DNA of 64,000 nt from Candidatus Rifleibacteriota bacterium (GCA_015232575.1 JADFZL010000017.1:106351-170350); one strand, 5' to 3'. Positions 25,238 to 34,490 are shown, counted from the first letter of the stretch. Notes: generated by a model from the letters alone, not told the origin. Numbers and translations are program-made.

Positions 25238-25271
25238 ACTTCCTGTCCACCTTATACGGCGAACAGGAAGT
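25238..25271 (-). terminator. Terminator of the 819-residue secreted protein gene
   Basis: The 9-bp inverted repeat ACTTCCTGT/ACAGGAAGT, on the minus strand followed by TTTTGTTTTTGG, lies 36 bases after the stop codon. Confidence 0.75.
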
Positions 25272-25306
25272 CTATTCAACATCTGAATAAATCAGATATT
25301 CTGTTA

Positions 25307-27766
25307 TCAGTCTGGAGTATCATCGCTACCTTCATCACCATCGGGTATAATAGAGGCTGGGTCAACCTGGATTTCACCGGTACCAGGAAGTTTGATCTCT
25401 ATTTCCGGGGTAGTTTTGTTTTCGGAATTAGCACTGGTGTTGCCGCTGGTATTGCCGTTTGCAGCAGCGTCAATATCGAGGTCAAGAATAACGGTGTTTG
25501 CCAGTTCACATTCGTCGGTATTTGCATGGCATTTTGTTGCAAGAATATACTTTTTGAGCTCTTCCCATTGAGCTTTCATCTGATCACGCGAGGTAGTATT
25601 AACAATGTCTCCTATTCTTCTGATGAATTCAGGATAAAGCTCATTAAGTCTCCAGCTGATTCCCGGATGGACAGCCATATAGTCTATCCAGCTCTTCAGA
25701 AATGCTTTCATAAAACCAATCTGATCATTTTCTCCGATTGAACCTTCCTGAAGTTTATCAAAACCGAAGGAAACGCTGCTTTTAATGGCATCATTTGTAA
25801 GTTTTACTCCTGCGCCAAAATTTATTCCATCAGTCACTGCACTGATATCAATTCCCGGAAATTTAATGCCAAACTTCTCAACCAGATCAGTGTCGCCTGT
25901 AAGTTTACCCAAATTGACACTCATCTCTCCGAGCTTGATACCCATAGATGATTGTTCTTTAACACGATAAGAAAGCCAGCGTGCAATCTGCGCTGTTGTA
26001 TTGTGAACAGCTAATTTCAACAGGGAATCAACGTGATCTATGGCTGCCTGAGGAAGCTGAATTCCCATATTAAACTTGATATGTTTTCCCAGCACCGGGT
26101 CATTCCAGGCCATATATCCATAGATTTCATCAATATCAGCTGCACTGGCAGCGTGGAAATACCATCCACCATCTTTGCCGCTGTGATTATAATTTCTTAT
26201 CGCCGGCTCAAGTTTTAGTTTTCCTTTTACATCAGCAGTTCTCCACTCTTTCATCAAAATGGTATATGAAGCAGCATAACCCTGAAGGCTGTTAACATGT
26301 TTTTCCCATGATTTGAAATCAACAGTCTGAAGTCTGTAACATGTTCCCCATCTTGGCTCCTTAGAACCCATAAGAACAAAGTGATGATAGTGTTCAAACG
26401 GATCAACTTTTGCGTCTTTAACATCTTTGTTCATCAACAGGTAGTGATCGCCGGTGAACGGGGCAAGAGCGCGGCCTTCGCTGGCAGCATAAGTCGACAC
26501 ATGCCAATTTGCTGTCTCGATAAGCTTTTCCTTGGATGCAGATTCACCGCCGGCAGCTGCGTAAACATCTGGGTTTGCAAGCAGATAGTGATACCAGTTA
26601 AAACCGGCAGGGATACGATCTTTGTTAACTTTTTCAACACTTCCAGGATCAATTGTTGCGACTGTAGGTGTTGCATTAGAGCCAATAGCAGGACCGAATT
26701 TCGAACTTACGACTTTCCGGCCAATTTCGTCATATTTGGCTCTGAATGGAGACGGCTTAGCTGGTGTGTCTTCGTGAATCTGACGAATTTCATCAAACTT
26801 TTGTATGAAAGAAGGTTCTTTGTTAATTACTGCTTCAACATAGTCTTTCAGCGTTTTAAAAGCTTTTGCGGCATCGTCAACGCTTCCTGCAAGTGAAAGA
26901 GCAATATAAGCCTCTCTTAATGTTTCATAACCCAGCAAAGCTTCTCTGGTAGGTTCCCCATTAGTGGCAACAACGAAAGAGCCATCAGTCAAAGTTTTCG
27001 TAAGATATCCCACAACAAAATTGTATTTTTTTATTTCTTCCTGGTTACTCAGCAAAGCTTTAAGTTCTTCGGTTGCTTCAACCGGATTACTGTTTAACGA
27101 CTTCTCATTAAGAGAAACAAGCTTATCGCGCAGTACCTGTATGTCCTCAATGCTATATTGGGCATCTCCCTGAGGTGCCGGGGCAGGTGTAACTGCCGGT
27201 CCAAATTTTGAACTTACAACCTTCTGGTCTATTTCATCATATTTTGCTCTGAATGGAGAAGGTTTAGCTGGTGTATCTTCATGAATCTGACGAATTTCAT
27301 CAAATTTCTGTATAAAAGAAGGTTCTTTGTTAATTACTGCTTCAACATACTCTTTCAGAGTTTTAAATGCCTGCGCTGCTGAATCGGAGCTTCCTGCAAG
27401 TGAAAGAGCAACATAAGCTTCTCTGAACAGGCCAAAGGCAAGCAAAGCTTCTCTGGTAGGTTCCCCGTTTGTGGAAACAGTGAAGGAACCATCTGTCATG
27501 GTTTTTCTAACATAATCCACAAAATAATTATACTTTTTTACTTCTTCCTGATTACCCAATAAAGCTTGCAGTTCTTTAGTTGCCTCAACCGGGTTACTGT
27601 TTAATGATTTCTCATTAAGGGCAGCCAGATTATCACGTAACTTCTGCGCATCTTCAACTCCGTATTGGCCAAAAGAAGACACTGGAATAGAAAAGAACAC
27701 AACCAAAAGCAGGAAGAAAGAAGCAAAGAATGTCTTACCTAAGCGCACACGCTCTTTTTTATGCAT
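25307..27766 (-). CDS. Secreted protein with duplicated N-terminal units and NPDV-type repeats (paralog 1)
   Basis: An 819-residue protein with a signal peptide (to about 34). Residues 36-190 and 205-359 are two copies of one unit (period 169), almost identical over EAVINKEPSFIQKFDEIRQI and the following 20 residues. Next are two divergent repeats of the type HYLLANPDV ... SEGR (386-434) and HYLLMNKDV ... KEPR (about 441-472), resembling the YLxxNPDVxxAG...HYxxxGxxEGR repeat of surface proteins and glycosyltransferases. A helical region follows (480-760), then an acidic Asn/Thr/Pro-rich tail. Function unknown; likely surface or secreted. An ECF-type promoter lies about 75 bases upstream and AGGAGG sits before the ATG. 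The paralog at 28565 shares most of the C-terminal two thirds. Confidence 0.8.
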   Translation of the reverse strand: MHKKERVRLGKTFFASFFLLLVVFFSIPVSSFGQYGVEDAQKLRDNLAALNEKSLNSNPVEATKELQALLGNQEEVKKYNYFVDYVRKTMTDGSFTVSTNGEPTREALLAFGLFREAYVALSLAGSSDSAAQAFKTLKEYVEAVINKEPSFIQKFDEIRQIHEDTPAKPSPFRAKYDEIDQKVVSSKFGPAVTPAPAPQGDAQYSIEDIQVLRDKLVSLNEKSLNSNPVEATEELKALLSNQEEIKKYNFVVGYLTKTLTDGSFVVATNGEPTREALLGYETLREAYIALSLAGSVDDAAKAFKTLKDYVEAVINKEPSFIQKFDEIRQIHEDTPAKPSPFRAKYDEIGRKVVSSKFGPAIGSNATPTVATIDPGSVEKVNKDRIPAGFNWYHYLLANPDVYAAAGGESASKEKLIETANWHVSTYAASEGRALAPFTGDHYLLMNKDVKDAKVDPFEHYHHFVLMGSKEPRWGTCYRLQTVDFKSWEKHVNSLQGYAASYTILMKEWRTADVKGKLKLEPAIRNYNHSGKDGGWYFHAASAADIDEIYGYMAWNDPVLGKHIKFNMGIQLPQAAIDHVDSLLKLAVHNTTAQIARWLSYRVKEQSSMGIKLGEMSVNLGKLTGDTDLVEKFGIKFPGIDISAVTDGINFGAGVKLTNDAIKSSVSFGFDKLQEGSIGENDQIGFMKAFLKSWIDYMAVHPGISWRLNELYPEFIRRIGDIVNTTSRDQMKAQWEELKKYILATKCHANTDECELANTVILDLDIDAAANGNTSGNTSANSENKTTPEIEIKLPGTGEIQVDPASIIPDGDEGSDDTPD

Positions 27767-27847
27767 AACAACCTCCTGAAAATAATTTTTTCGAATTTTA
27801 AACCAGGTTTTCTCTCTGATTACTTATTTTAAGCTCTTATACTTACA

Positions 27848-27876
27848 CTATGTTTTTAACGAAGCAAAAGGTTACA
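27848..27876 (-). promoter_or_regulatory. ECF-type promoter, site 1
   Basis: The minus strand reads TGTAACC (27876-27870), 17 bases, CATAG (27852-27848), then TGTAAGTATAAG. An A/T-rich tract lies upstream of the -35. The same arrangement occurs at sites 2 and 3. It is placed to drive the 819-residue secreted protein gene. Confidence 0.75.
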
Positions 27877-27934
27877 AATAATTATTATTTTTATCTCAAC
27901 CGAATCATTTTCTAACGGTTCGTCTTTTATAAAA

Positions 27935-27978
27935 AAGAACAAAAACACTCATTCATAAAAATGACTGTTTTTGTTCTT
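27935..27978 (-). terminator. Terminator of the 111-residue secreted protein gene
   Basis: The 13-bp inverted repeat AAGAACAAAAACA / TGTTTTTGTTCTT, with an extra inner TCATT/AATGA stem, is followed on the minus strand by a T-run, about 110 bases past the stop. Confidence 0.8.
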
Positions 27979-28089
27979 GAATGCAATAAAACATCATATC
28001 ACTCTATTACTGTACAATTTGTACTATTCTCAAATTCTCAATATTCCAATAATTACACAACTATTGATTAGAAACATTGAACGAGAAAA

Positions 28090-28425
28090 TCATTTTTTTG
28101 CTGATATATTACGAATCGCAGCTTTTCCTTTTTCTGAAACTCCAATAACCAGCTTCACAGGATCTTTCGCTGTTTTTACCTGGCCATCCTGCTGAGAAGA
28201 AAGGCATGCTTTTTCAATTTCAGCAGGCAGTTTGACTTCTTTTCCCTGTCTGTCTTTCATGGAAAGATTACCTTTGCTGTCTTTTATCAGAATAAGAGCA
28301 TTTTCAACAGCATATTTCTTCATTGCTTTTTCCAAAGCGGCTTTATTAATTGTCTCTTCAGCCCAGATTGCTGAACTTAACATAATTCCAAATAATACAA
28401 CACTTCCAGTGATCTTTATGTTCAT
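28090..28425 (-). CDS. Small secreted protein of unknown function
   Basis: A 111-residue protein with a signal peptide (MNIKITGSVVLFGIMLSSAIWA, cleavage near 22). The mature part is about 90 residues, lysine-rich, with a helix (INKAALEKAMKKYAVENA) and two short strand pairs (LILIKDSKGNLSMKDRQG, VKLVIGVSEKGKAAIRNI). A single cysteine (ACLSS) is present. I recognise no family. It sits between the two large secreted paralogs on the same strand and has its own terminator, so it may belong with them. GGAGG lies a few bases upstream of the ATG. Confidence 0.65.
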   Translation of the reverse strand: MNIKITGSVVLFGIMLSSAIWAEETINKAALEKAMKKYAVENALILIKDSKGNLSMKDRQGKEVKLPAEIEKACLSSQQDGQVKTAKDPVKLVIGVSEKGKAAIRNISAKK

Positions 28426-28479
28426 TTTTTTCCTCCTGTTATTTATAAAAAAGAACTGAAATTATTTAGGCAGTACAAG

Positions 28480-28547
28480 CTGTTGCATATATCCAAAAGA
28501 CATATTCCCTTATACACAGTTTCCATTTATTTGGAAATATGCAACAG
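28480..28547. other. Long inverted repeat between the two secreted protein genes
   Basis: CTGTTGCATAT (28480-28490) pairs with ATATGCAACAG (28537-28547), and TTTCC..GGAAA forms a second inner stem. It lies just past the stop of the 803-residue gene. No T-tract follows, so it may be an RNA-stabilising 3' structure rather than a simple terminator. Confidence 0.5.
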
Positions 28548-28564
28548 ACCTTTAAGTTGAATTA

Positions 28565-30976
28565 TTACTGTGAGTCCGGATTACCAGCATTTGAGCCGTC
28601 ACTCTGGCCAGGCGTGGTCTGATTAACTCCGGTCTCTTCATCTTCGGGAGTGGTTACTTTAATTTCCTGTGCAACAGTACCCGCTTTGGCATCAACATCA
28701 AGGTCAAGAATAACGGTATTTGCCAATTCACATTCTTCCGGTTTATCATGGCACTTTGTTGCCAGAATATATGCTTTAAGACCGTTGTTCCCTTCCCACA
28801 AAGCCTTCATCTGATCACGACTTCCGGCATTGGCTATTTCTCCGATTCTCTTGAGAAATTCGGGATAAAGTTGACCAAGTCTCCAGTTAATTACAGGATG
28901 AACAGCCATATAGTCGATCCAGCTCTTGATGAAAACTTTCATAAAACCAATCTGATCATTTTCTCCGATTGAACCCACCTGAATTTTGTCGAAACCAAAC
29001 GGAACATTGCTGACAAATACACCATCAGTAAAAGTCACGCCACCGAGTTGCAGATCATCATTTGTAACCTTTATCTGCAATCCCGGTAGTTGGATCATAT
29101 TTCCGGTTACAACAACAGCATTTCCAACCGAAATTGAAGCTCCGGTTGCTGAACTTCTATAAGAAAGCCAGCGGGCTATCTGTGCTGTGGTATTGTGAAC
29201 AGCAATTTTCAGAAGGGAATCCATGTGGTCAAGAGCTGCCTGAGGAAGTGCAATTCCCATGTTGAATTGGATATGTTTCGCCAGCATCGGATCTTTATGC
29301 GCCAAAAAAGCATATATTTCTTCAAGATCGGCTGCAGAAGCTGCGTTAAAATACCAGCCACCTTCTTTGCCGTCGTTATTGTTATCTCTAATTTGAGGTT
29401 CAAGGTCAAGTTTTCCCTTGACATCGGCTGTTCTCCAGGCCTGCATAAGTTTGTTATAATTTTCAACACACGCCGGCAGGCTGTTAACATGCTTTTCCCA
29501 CTTCTTGAAATCGACTGTCTGAAGCCTGTAGGCTGTTCCCATTCTTGGTTCCTGATTGCCCATGAGAACATGGCGATGATAGTGCTCAAACGGGTCTATT
29601 CCGGCTGCTTTTACATCAGGGTTCACCTCAAGATAGTTGGCTCCGGTAAAAGGTGCCATAGCACGACCTTCATTTGCTGCAAAAGTAGATACGTGCCAAT
29701 TTGCTGTCTCGATGAGCTTTTCCTGCGTAGCAGACTCGCCACCGCCAGCAACATAAACATCAGGATTTGCCAGCAGATAATGATACCAGTTGAAACCGGG
29801 AGGAATTTTATCATTACTTACAGGTGCAACGTTTTGTGTTTCAACTGCTGCTACTGGTTCGGGTGGCTGTGGAGTCAATCCACCTTCAACGGTTTGCGAA
29901 GTACCTGATTTTGTTGCTTCACGACGCTGAAGGTCAGCAAGATCTATCGGACGACCTTCACGCTCAGTCAGGAAGTCATTATTGTAACCCCACTTCAGAA
30001 GGTGAAGTTTTGCAAACAGATTCAAATCGTTGCAAATATCTTTTCCTACGTTTGAAACATCCGGGTTAGCATACATGTATTCCATCGTGTTAAATTGATA
30101 AACAGAATTTGCCGGATGTCCCGGAATATCCTTCTTAAATGTAATTACGAGTGTATCACCTTCTCTGCTGACTCTATAAAGCTCATTTTCAACAGGTGAT
30201 GGGCAGGCCATGAAATCGGCAAGGTGATCGGCATCGCGCTGAGCTTTGGGGTCAACTGGTGTCGGAGCTGGTGCCGGAGTTGGCGTTGGCTGTGGGTCAG
30301 CAGGAGCAGGAGTCGGTGCTGGTGCTGGAACCGCCGGTGGCTGAGGGGTAGCTGGCTGAGCTGGTGCTGCTGCCTTCGTCCCAAAATGAGCAGCGGCTGT
30401 TTCTGAAATTGCCAGGAAGTCTTTATGAAAGTTTCCCGGTCCACCTTTGCGGTCCCGGTAAATATCATCACTATCACCATCGCCCAAGTCAATCGTAGTT
30501 CCACAATATTGTCCATTGTGTGTTCCGTCAACAAGTATCACAGAAATAAAATTGTCGACATAACTTTTCAGTTTGTTATACGCAAGCTCCGCTTCGTCCT
30601 TTTTTCCTGCAACTGACAGAGCCATATAATACATCTTATGCATGACATACGAGGAATAAGTCTCATTTGAAATACAATCCTTTCCATTTTCATTTACCAA
30701 AAATGGATATTTGCTTGAATCGCTCAATGACTGCATGATGCGGGCAAATTCGGCCATTTTCCCTTTATCGTTTACAAAATTCAGAAGTTCCTGAGTTCCA
30801 ATCTTGTTGTTTTCATCAAGTGACTTGGCAACATGAACGGCAAGTTCATTATTCAGTCTAACTCCATCGTCTAACTCAGTTGCTGAGAGCATCGACGCAG
30901 AAAAGAACAGAGCAGAAAACAGAAAAACAGCGGTTAAAAAAGTGTTGCGCAATCGTACACCTTTTTTTTGATACAT
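28565..30976 (-). CDS. Secreted protein with NPDV-type repeats (paralog 2)
   Basis: An 803-residue paralog of the 819-residue protein, with signal peptide (to about 31). It has only one copy of the N-terminal unit (about 35-200), then a Pro/Ala/Thr linker (about 200-245), a region with the pattern YMYANPDVSN (NPDV repeat 1), then two NPDV-type repeats at about 385-470 (HYLLANPDVYVAGGGESAT, NYLEVNPDVKAAG) and a helical domain closely similar to paralog 1 (GENDQIGFMK, SWIDYMAVHP). The middle of the C-terminal region differs between the paralogs, and the tail is acidic. GGAGG precedes the ATG. The predicted promoter is ECF site 2, about 430 bases upstream, with repeats R3 and a 75-bp tandem array in between. 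Confidence 0.8.
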   Translation of the reverse strand: MYQKKGVRLRNTFLTAVFLFSALFFSASMLSATELDDGVRLNNELAVHVAKSLDENNKIGTQELLNFVNDKGKMAEFARIMQSLSDSSKYPFLVNENGKDCISNETYSSYVMHKMYYMALSVAGKKDEAELAYNKLKSYVDNFISVILVDGTHNGQYCGTTIDLGDGDSDDIYRDRKGGPGNFHKDFLAISETAAAHFGTKAAAPAQPATPQPPAVPAPAPTPAPADPQPTPTPAPAPTPVDPKAQRDADHLADFMACPSPVENELYRVSREGDTLVITFKKDIPGHPANSVYQFNTMEYMYANPDVSNVGKDICNDLNLFAKLHLLKWGYNNDFLTEREGRPIDLADLQRREATKSGTSQTVEGGLTPQPPEPVAAVETQNVAPVSNDKIPPGFNWYHYLLANPDVYVAGGGESATQEKLIETANWHVSTFAANEGRAMAPFTGANYLEVNPDVKAAGIDPFEHYHRHVLMGNQEPRMGTAYRLQTVDFKKWEKHVNSLPACVENYNKLMQAWRTADVKGKLDLEPQIRDNNNDGKEGGWYFNAASAADLEEIYAFLAHKDPMLAKHIQFNMGIALPQAALDHMDSLLKIAVHNTTAQIARWLSYRSSATGASISVGNAVVVTGNMIQLPGLQIKVTNDDLQLGGVTFTDGVFVSNVPFGFDKIQVGSIGENDQIGFMKVFIKSWIDYMAVHPVINWRLGQLYPEFLKRIGEIANAGSRDQMKALWEGNNGLKAYILATKCHDKPEECELANTVILDLDVDAKAGTVAQEIKVTTPEDEETGVNQTTPGQSDGSNAGNPDSQ

Positions 30977-31006
30977 AAATCTCTCCTCCTGAAATTTTTT
31001 TGTTAC

Positions 31007-31100
31007 TTTTTAGAGAGGGGGCACGCGCCCCCTCTCGCCGGTCGAACAAGTTCGACCGTCTCACTCCCCGCGGTCGAGCACTTTGTGCTCTCCGCCGTTA
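31007..31100. repeat. Triple-hairpin repeat R3, copy 2
   Basis: Starts TTTTAGAGAGGGGG and shows the same three hairpins as copy 1 (G-rich stem, GTCGAAC stem, GAGCAC/GTGCTC stem). Its third hairpin is the first unit of the adjoining tandem array. Confidence 0.85.
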
Positions 31101-31330
31101 GAAAAACGCCTGAGTTCAAACAAAGTTACAAACTCTCACTCCCCGCGGTCGAGCACTTTGTGCTCTCCGCCGTTAGAAAAACGACTGAGTTCAAACAAAG
31201 TTACAAACTCTCACTCCCCGCGGTCGAGCACTTTGTGCTCTCCGCCGTTAGAAAAACGCCTGAGTTCAAACAAAGTTACAAACTCTCACTCCCCTCGGTC
31301 GAGCACTTTGTGCTCTCCGCCGTTAGAAAA
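31061..31330. repeat. 75-bp tandem repeat, about 3.6 copies
   Basis: Units start at 31061, 31136, 31211 and 31286, each TCACTCCCC then a GAGCAC-TTT-GTGCTC hairpin and a tail ending AGTTACAAACTC. Copies differ at only one or two positions. The last unit is truncated after the GTTAGAAAA. A period of 75 keeps a reading frame open, which produces a false periodic ORF. Confidence 0.95.
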
Positions 31331-31402
31331 TCTACCAGAGTTTAGCTATCTTATAAAGCGCACAAATAAACCCTGCACTATATATCAACGCTTATACTTA
31401 CA

Positions 31403-31431
31403 CTATGGAATCAACTCGCTAAAAGGTTACA
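31403..31431 (-). promoter_or_regulatory. ECF-type promoter, site 2
   Basis: Minus strand TGTAACC (31431-31425), 17 bases, CATAG (31407-31403), then TGTAAGTATAAG, identical to site 1 over the -10 region. It points toward the 803-residue secreted protein gene across the tandem array, so the leader would be about 420 bases. Confidence 0.72.
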
Positions 31432-31542
31432 ATAAATAAAAAAAAATGTCACCAGAATATCAGAGATAATTTTTTCCAGAAATAAATTTACTATGATATT
31501 ATTTCTCTAACGTATTTTATCTTATCTGGAAAAGGTGTAGGA

Positions 31543-34380
31543 TTGTTCTTTTCTTCTGAAAGTATGCGTTGGATTAAGTGGCTGGCTTTCTGTCTCGGCT
31601 TTGGCTTTCTGCCAATATTCCTGATAAGCTGGGGAATTGAACAGAATTGGCAGCGAACTTCGAAATCTGAAGCACAAAAGCTTTCAGAAATAGTTGTCAG
31701 ACAACTTGAAAATATTCGAAAAGCGGGTTCTGATGAGCGCTTCTTTCTTCGAATGATTCAATCCTTTGGTAAAACTTTTGATAATGCAAAGTCAAAAATA
31801 CCTGAGTTTCTTAAACAGATTGAAAAACAATATCCTGGATTGTTTGAGTTTTACTTTACTGATCATGAAGGAAACCTCATTGAAGAGCTTTCTCACAAAG
31901 TTCCTTCAAAGTTTGTAATAAAAAAGCTTCATCCGGTACTATCCACTTTCCGAAATGGTCCGGACTATAAAATGTCCAGTGGTCAGAGAAAAGTATTAGA
32001 GGCATTTATTGGAGAGACAATAACCCTCGAAGATCTCAACGATGCTTTGCGCGAAAAAAGCAGGCTGCATTCAGTCTCTTCCGGCTTGCGGCATAATTAT
32101 TTTTTCTCACAGTCATACACCAATTTTTTCATGATGGTACACGTAAACGTCGGCGCAGTACAACCAGTATTTTGCATTAAAAGATTATTGGGACGTCTTA
32201 ACAAACCTTTTTCTCAGATTGATTTCGGAGTGCATATCTATGGTGAAAGTTTTTCCAAGCGCATCGGAAACCATGACGAAGAAGCCTTTTTAAAAAAGTG
32301 TCTGTACAACTATGAAAGATCAACCAGAGATGTTTTCATTACAGAAAAATATATTGTAGCTATTCTTCTTGGTGAAGGGAAACAGAGGATCTGGGCCTTT
32401 CAGCGGATTCCAGATGTTCTCAACCCGATGCGTTTCAAAACCATTGAAAGATTCCTTCTTGCCATTGCTTTCATATTTCTCTGTACAATAAGTTTCAGGT
32501 ATATCGTTCCCGAAAAAACGCCATGGCTTTCGATCAGACAGAAACTGCTGATTCTTCTATCTTTTGCAGCCGGATTGCCTCTCTTAATTCTTATGGTTGT
32601 CGGTCAGGAATATCTATGGGAAAAAGACCGAAGTCTTCGCGAAGAGACTTTTTCCAAAATGGAAAATAATTTACGCGGAATTGACAACAAATTTATGCTT
32701 TACCTGAGAAATCTTTCAGAAATCGTAAACAGAATAGTAAAAAACTCTGGAAACCCTGATGGAACTTTTAACAGAGAATCTTTCAGTCAGATTTACGGCT
32801 ACTATGACAAAAAATATCAGATTCCAACACCGATGATACTTAGTCGTGACGGAACACTGATTCATTCAAGAGTTGCAGAAAAGGAAAAGATTCTTCAGCA
32901 GCTTGGCGAAAAAATGCTTGAAAAATATAATCTCAGCCGTGGAATTTCAGACACTGTTCCCAAAAAAGAAAAAGTGCGCATGGATGACCTCTTTTCAAAG
33001 GACAAATCTCTTAACGATCTTTATACATACATGCTGAAGCGCCTTGGCAGCATTGAAAAAATGAACTTTTTCGGAAAAATGGACAGGCTTCTTCTTCTGA
33101 ATGTGATAAGTGGTGCTGACAACGGCGCGAACTTCATGTTCTTTTTCTTCTGGACACCCCAGAAAGCGGCTTTTGATTATATTAAAAAAGTTTCAACCGG
33201 AGGCAATCTTTTTTCTGTTTTTCCAAACGATTCATACTTTTGTTTCCCTGCGAGCTGTGAAGTACGTCCGTGGGTAAACGATTTTACGAAACGTGTACAA
33301 ATTCGAGACAAATTTACTTCTGAGCAATTGCCAGTAAATGGCATAGATTATCTGGTTGCCGGAATTCCAGCGAAAGAACTCGCAAAATATATTCTCATTC
33401 AAAAGATTCCTGCATCAAAAATTGTCGGTATTATTCGAAAACTGCGAAATAATTTAATTCTTCTGGGGGTATTCTGTCTTCTGTTTTCCCTGATGTCAGG
33501 TGGAGTAATTGCAAGGCAGTTTCTCACTCCCATACAACACCTGGCAAGCGGCGTTGCCGCTGTTGACAAAAGAAATTTTGAACACAGAGTGCCACCTCTA
33601 GATAACGATGAACTTGGAAAACTGTCTCGCACTTTCAATCTGATGATAGTCGGGCTGGAAGAAATGTCTGTTGCACAAAACGTCCAGACAAACCTTTTTC
33701 CCTCTGGAATACTTGAAACTCCTAAATGGAAAGTATTTGGTCATTCGAAGTCTGCTTCAGAAATTGGAGGAGACTATCTTGATTATTTCTCACTCTCAGA
33801 CGGAAGAGTCCTGGTTGTGGTCGGCGACGTATCGGGGCATGGGGTTCCGGCAGCCCTTATCATGGCAATGGCAAAAGCAACCGTAAACAACGAAATACTC
33901 CATAATCCCGCACCTTCTGTAGTTCTTCAAAGACTTAGCGAATTAATATTCAAGACAATGCACCGGAAAAGATTCATGACTTTTTTCTATCTGCTTACAA
34001 ATGCCGAAACCGGAGAAATTACATTTTCAAATGCAGGTCATTGCCAGCCAGTACTTCTGAGAAAAGACGGTACCTGGCAAGAGATTGGCGTAGCAGGATT
34101 TCCACTGGGAGTTCGAAAGGCAAGAGCGTACAAGGAAGAAAATGTAACACTTGAAAAAGGAGACCGTCTTTACCTTTTCACAGACGGCTTCCCTGAAACA
34201 CTCAGTCCATCGAAAGACGTGCTGGGATACCCGGAGCTGATCAATTGGCTCACACAGACTTCAAATATGGGTATTGAAGAATCCTGTAACTGCCTTTTCA
34301 GAAAGATCGGTGACTTCAGAGGAAGTTTCCCGCAGGATGATGACAATACAATGATAGTTGTAGAATACTCTGGAGAATAA
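31543..34380 (+). CDS. Large sensor SpoIIE phosphatase (paralog of the 949-residue protein)
   Basis: A 945-residue membrane protein. First membrane segment near 12-28, a long extracytoplasmic part, a hydrophobic pair at about 300-365, a second extracytoplasmic region, another membrane segment (about 635-655) and HAMP (HLASGVAAVDKRNFEHRV), then the phosphatase domain: GGDYLDYFSLSDG, VVGDVSGHGVPAALIMAMAKA, FSNAGHCQPVLL and FTDGFPETL. Metal ligands look intact. The first start is TTG with AAGG 7 bases upstream; ATG at 31564 gives MRWIKW, the same beginning as its paralog (MRWSK), and may be the true start. It stands alone, divergent from the secreted paralog gene, and is followed directly by R2 and R1. 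Confidence 0.87.
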   Translation: MFFSSESMRWIKWLAFCLGFGFLPIFLISWGIEQNWQRTSKSEAQKLSEIVVRQLENIRKAGSDERFFLRMIQSFGKTFDNAKSKIPEFLKQIEKQYPGLFEFYFTDHEGNLIEELSHKVPSKFVIKKLHPVLSTFRNGPDYKMSSGQRKVLEAFIGETITLEDLNDALREKSRLHSVSSGLRHNYFFSQSYTNFFMMVHVNVGAVQPVFCIKRLLGRLNKPFSQIDFGVHIYGESFSKRIGNHDEEAFLKKCLYNYERSTRDVFITEKYIVAILLGEGKQRIWAFQRIPDVLNPMRFKTIERFLLAIAFIFLCTISFRYIVPEKTPWLSIRQKLLILLSFAAGLPLLILMVVGQEYLWEKDRSLREETFSKMENNLRGIDNKFMLYLRNLSEIVNRIVKNSGNPDGTFNRESFSQIYGYYDKKYQIPTPMILSRDGTLIHSRVAEKEKILQQLGEKMLEKYNLSRGISDTVPKKEKVRMDDLFSKDKSLNDLYTYMLKRLGSIEKMNFFGKMDRLLLLNVISGADNGANFMFFFFWTPQKAAFDYIKKVSTGGNLFSVFPNDSYFCFPASCEVRPWVNDFTKRVQIRDKFTSEQLPVNGIDYLVAGIPAKELAKYILIQKIPASKIVGIIRKLRNNLILLGVFCLLFSLMSGGVIARQFLTPIQHLASGVAAVDKRNFEHRVPPLDNDELGKLSRTFNLMIVGLEEMSVAQNVQTNLFPSGILETPKWKVFGHSKSASEIGGDYLDYFSLSDGRVLVVVGDVSGHGVPAALIMAMAKATVNNEILHNPAPSVVLQRLSELIFKTMHRKRFMTFFYLLTNAETGEITFSNAGHCQPVLLRKDGTWQEIGVAGFPLGVRKARAYKEENVTLEKGDRLYLFTDGFPETLSPSKDVLGYPELINWLTQTSNMGIEESCNCLFRKIGDFRGSFPQDDDNTMIVVEYSGE

Positions 34381-34387
34381 AGATAGA

Positions 34388-34418
34388 TCTCACGCGGAGA
34401 CGCAGAGGCGCGGAGAAA
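34388..34418. repeat. Repeat R2, copy 3
   Basis: TCTCACGCGGAGACGCAGAG then GCGCGGAGAAA, starting 8 bases after the phosphatase stop. The companion segment TTCAGCAACATTGTCACAGC follows at about 34452-34472. Confidence 0.8.
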
Positions 34419-34490
34419 TGAAGAGAAAAGCAGATTCTTATATTAATATCTGTTCAGCAACATTGTCACAGCGTCATGCCTTAAGTCTAA

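Larger units (their letters stand above)
27767..28089. other. Regulatory gap between the secreted 819-residue and 111-residue protein genes
   Basis: 323 bases containing, on the minus strand, the terminator of the 111-residue gene and then ECF promoter site 1 for the next gene. The rest is A/T-rich and unassigned. Confidence 0.7.
30977..31542. other. Repeat-rich divergent region between the 803-residue protein gene and a phosphatase gene
   Basis: 566 bases. It contains R3 copy 2 (31007-31100), a 75-bp tandem array (31061-31330) and ECF promoter site 2 (31403-31431, minus). The last 110 bases carry the upstream region of the plus-strand phosphatase gene, with no clear promoter seen. Confidence 0.75.

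Noticed and set aside
31061..31330. Possible CRISPR array
   Set aside because: The units are contiguous 75-bp copies without variable spacers, and no cas genes are near.
30968..31345. A reading frame with a perfectly periodic 25-residue repeat
   Set aside because: The 75-bp DNA repeat is a multiple of three, so the frame stays open by chance. It covers noncoding hairpin repeats, lacks a ribosome site and has no protein-like composition outside the repeat.
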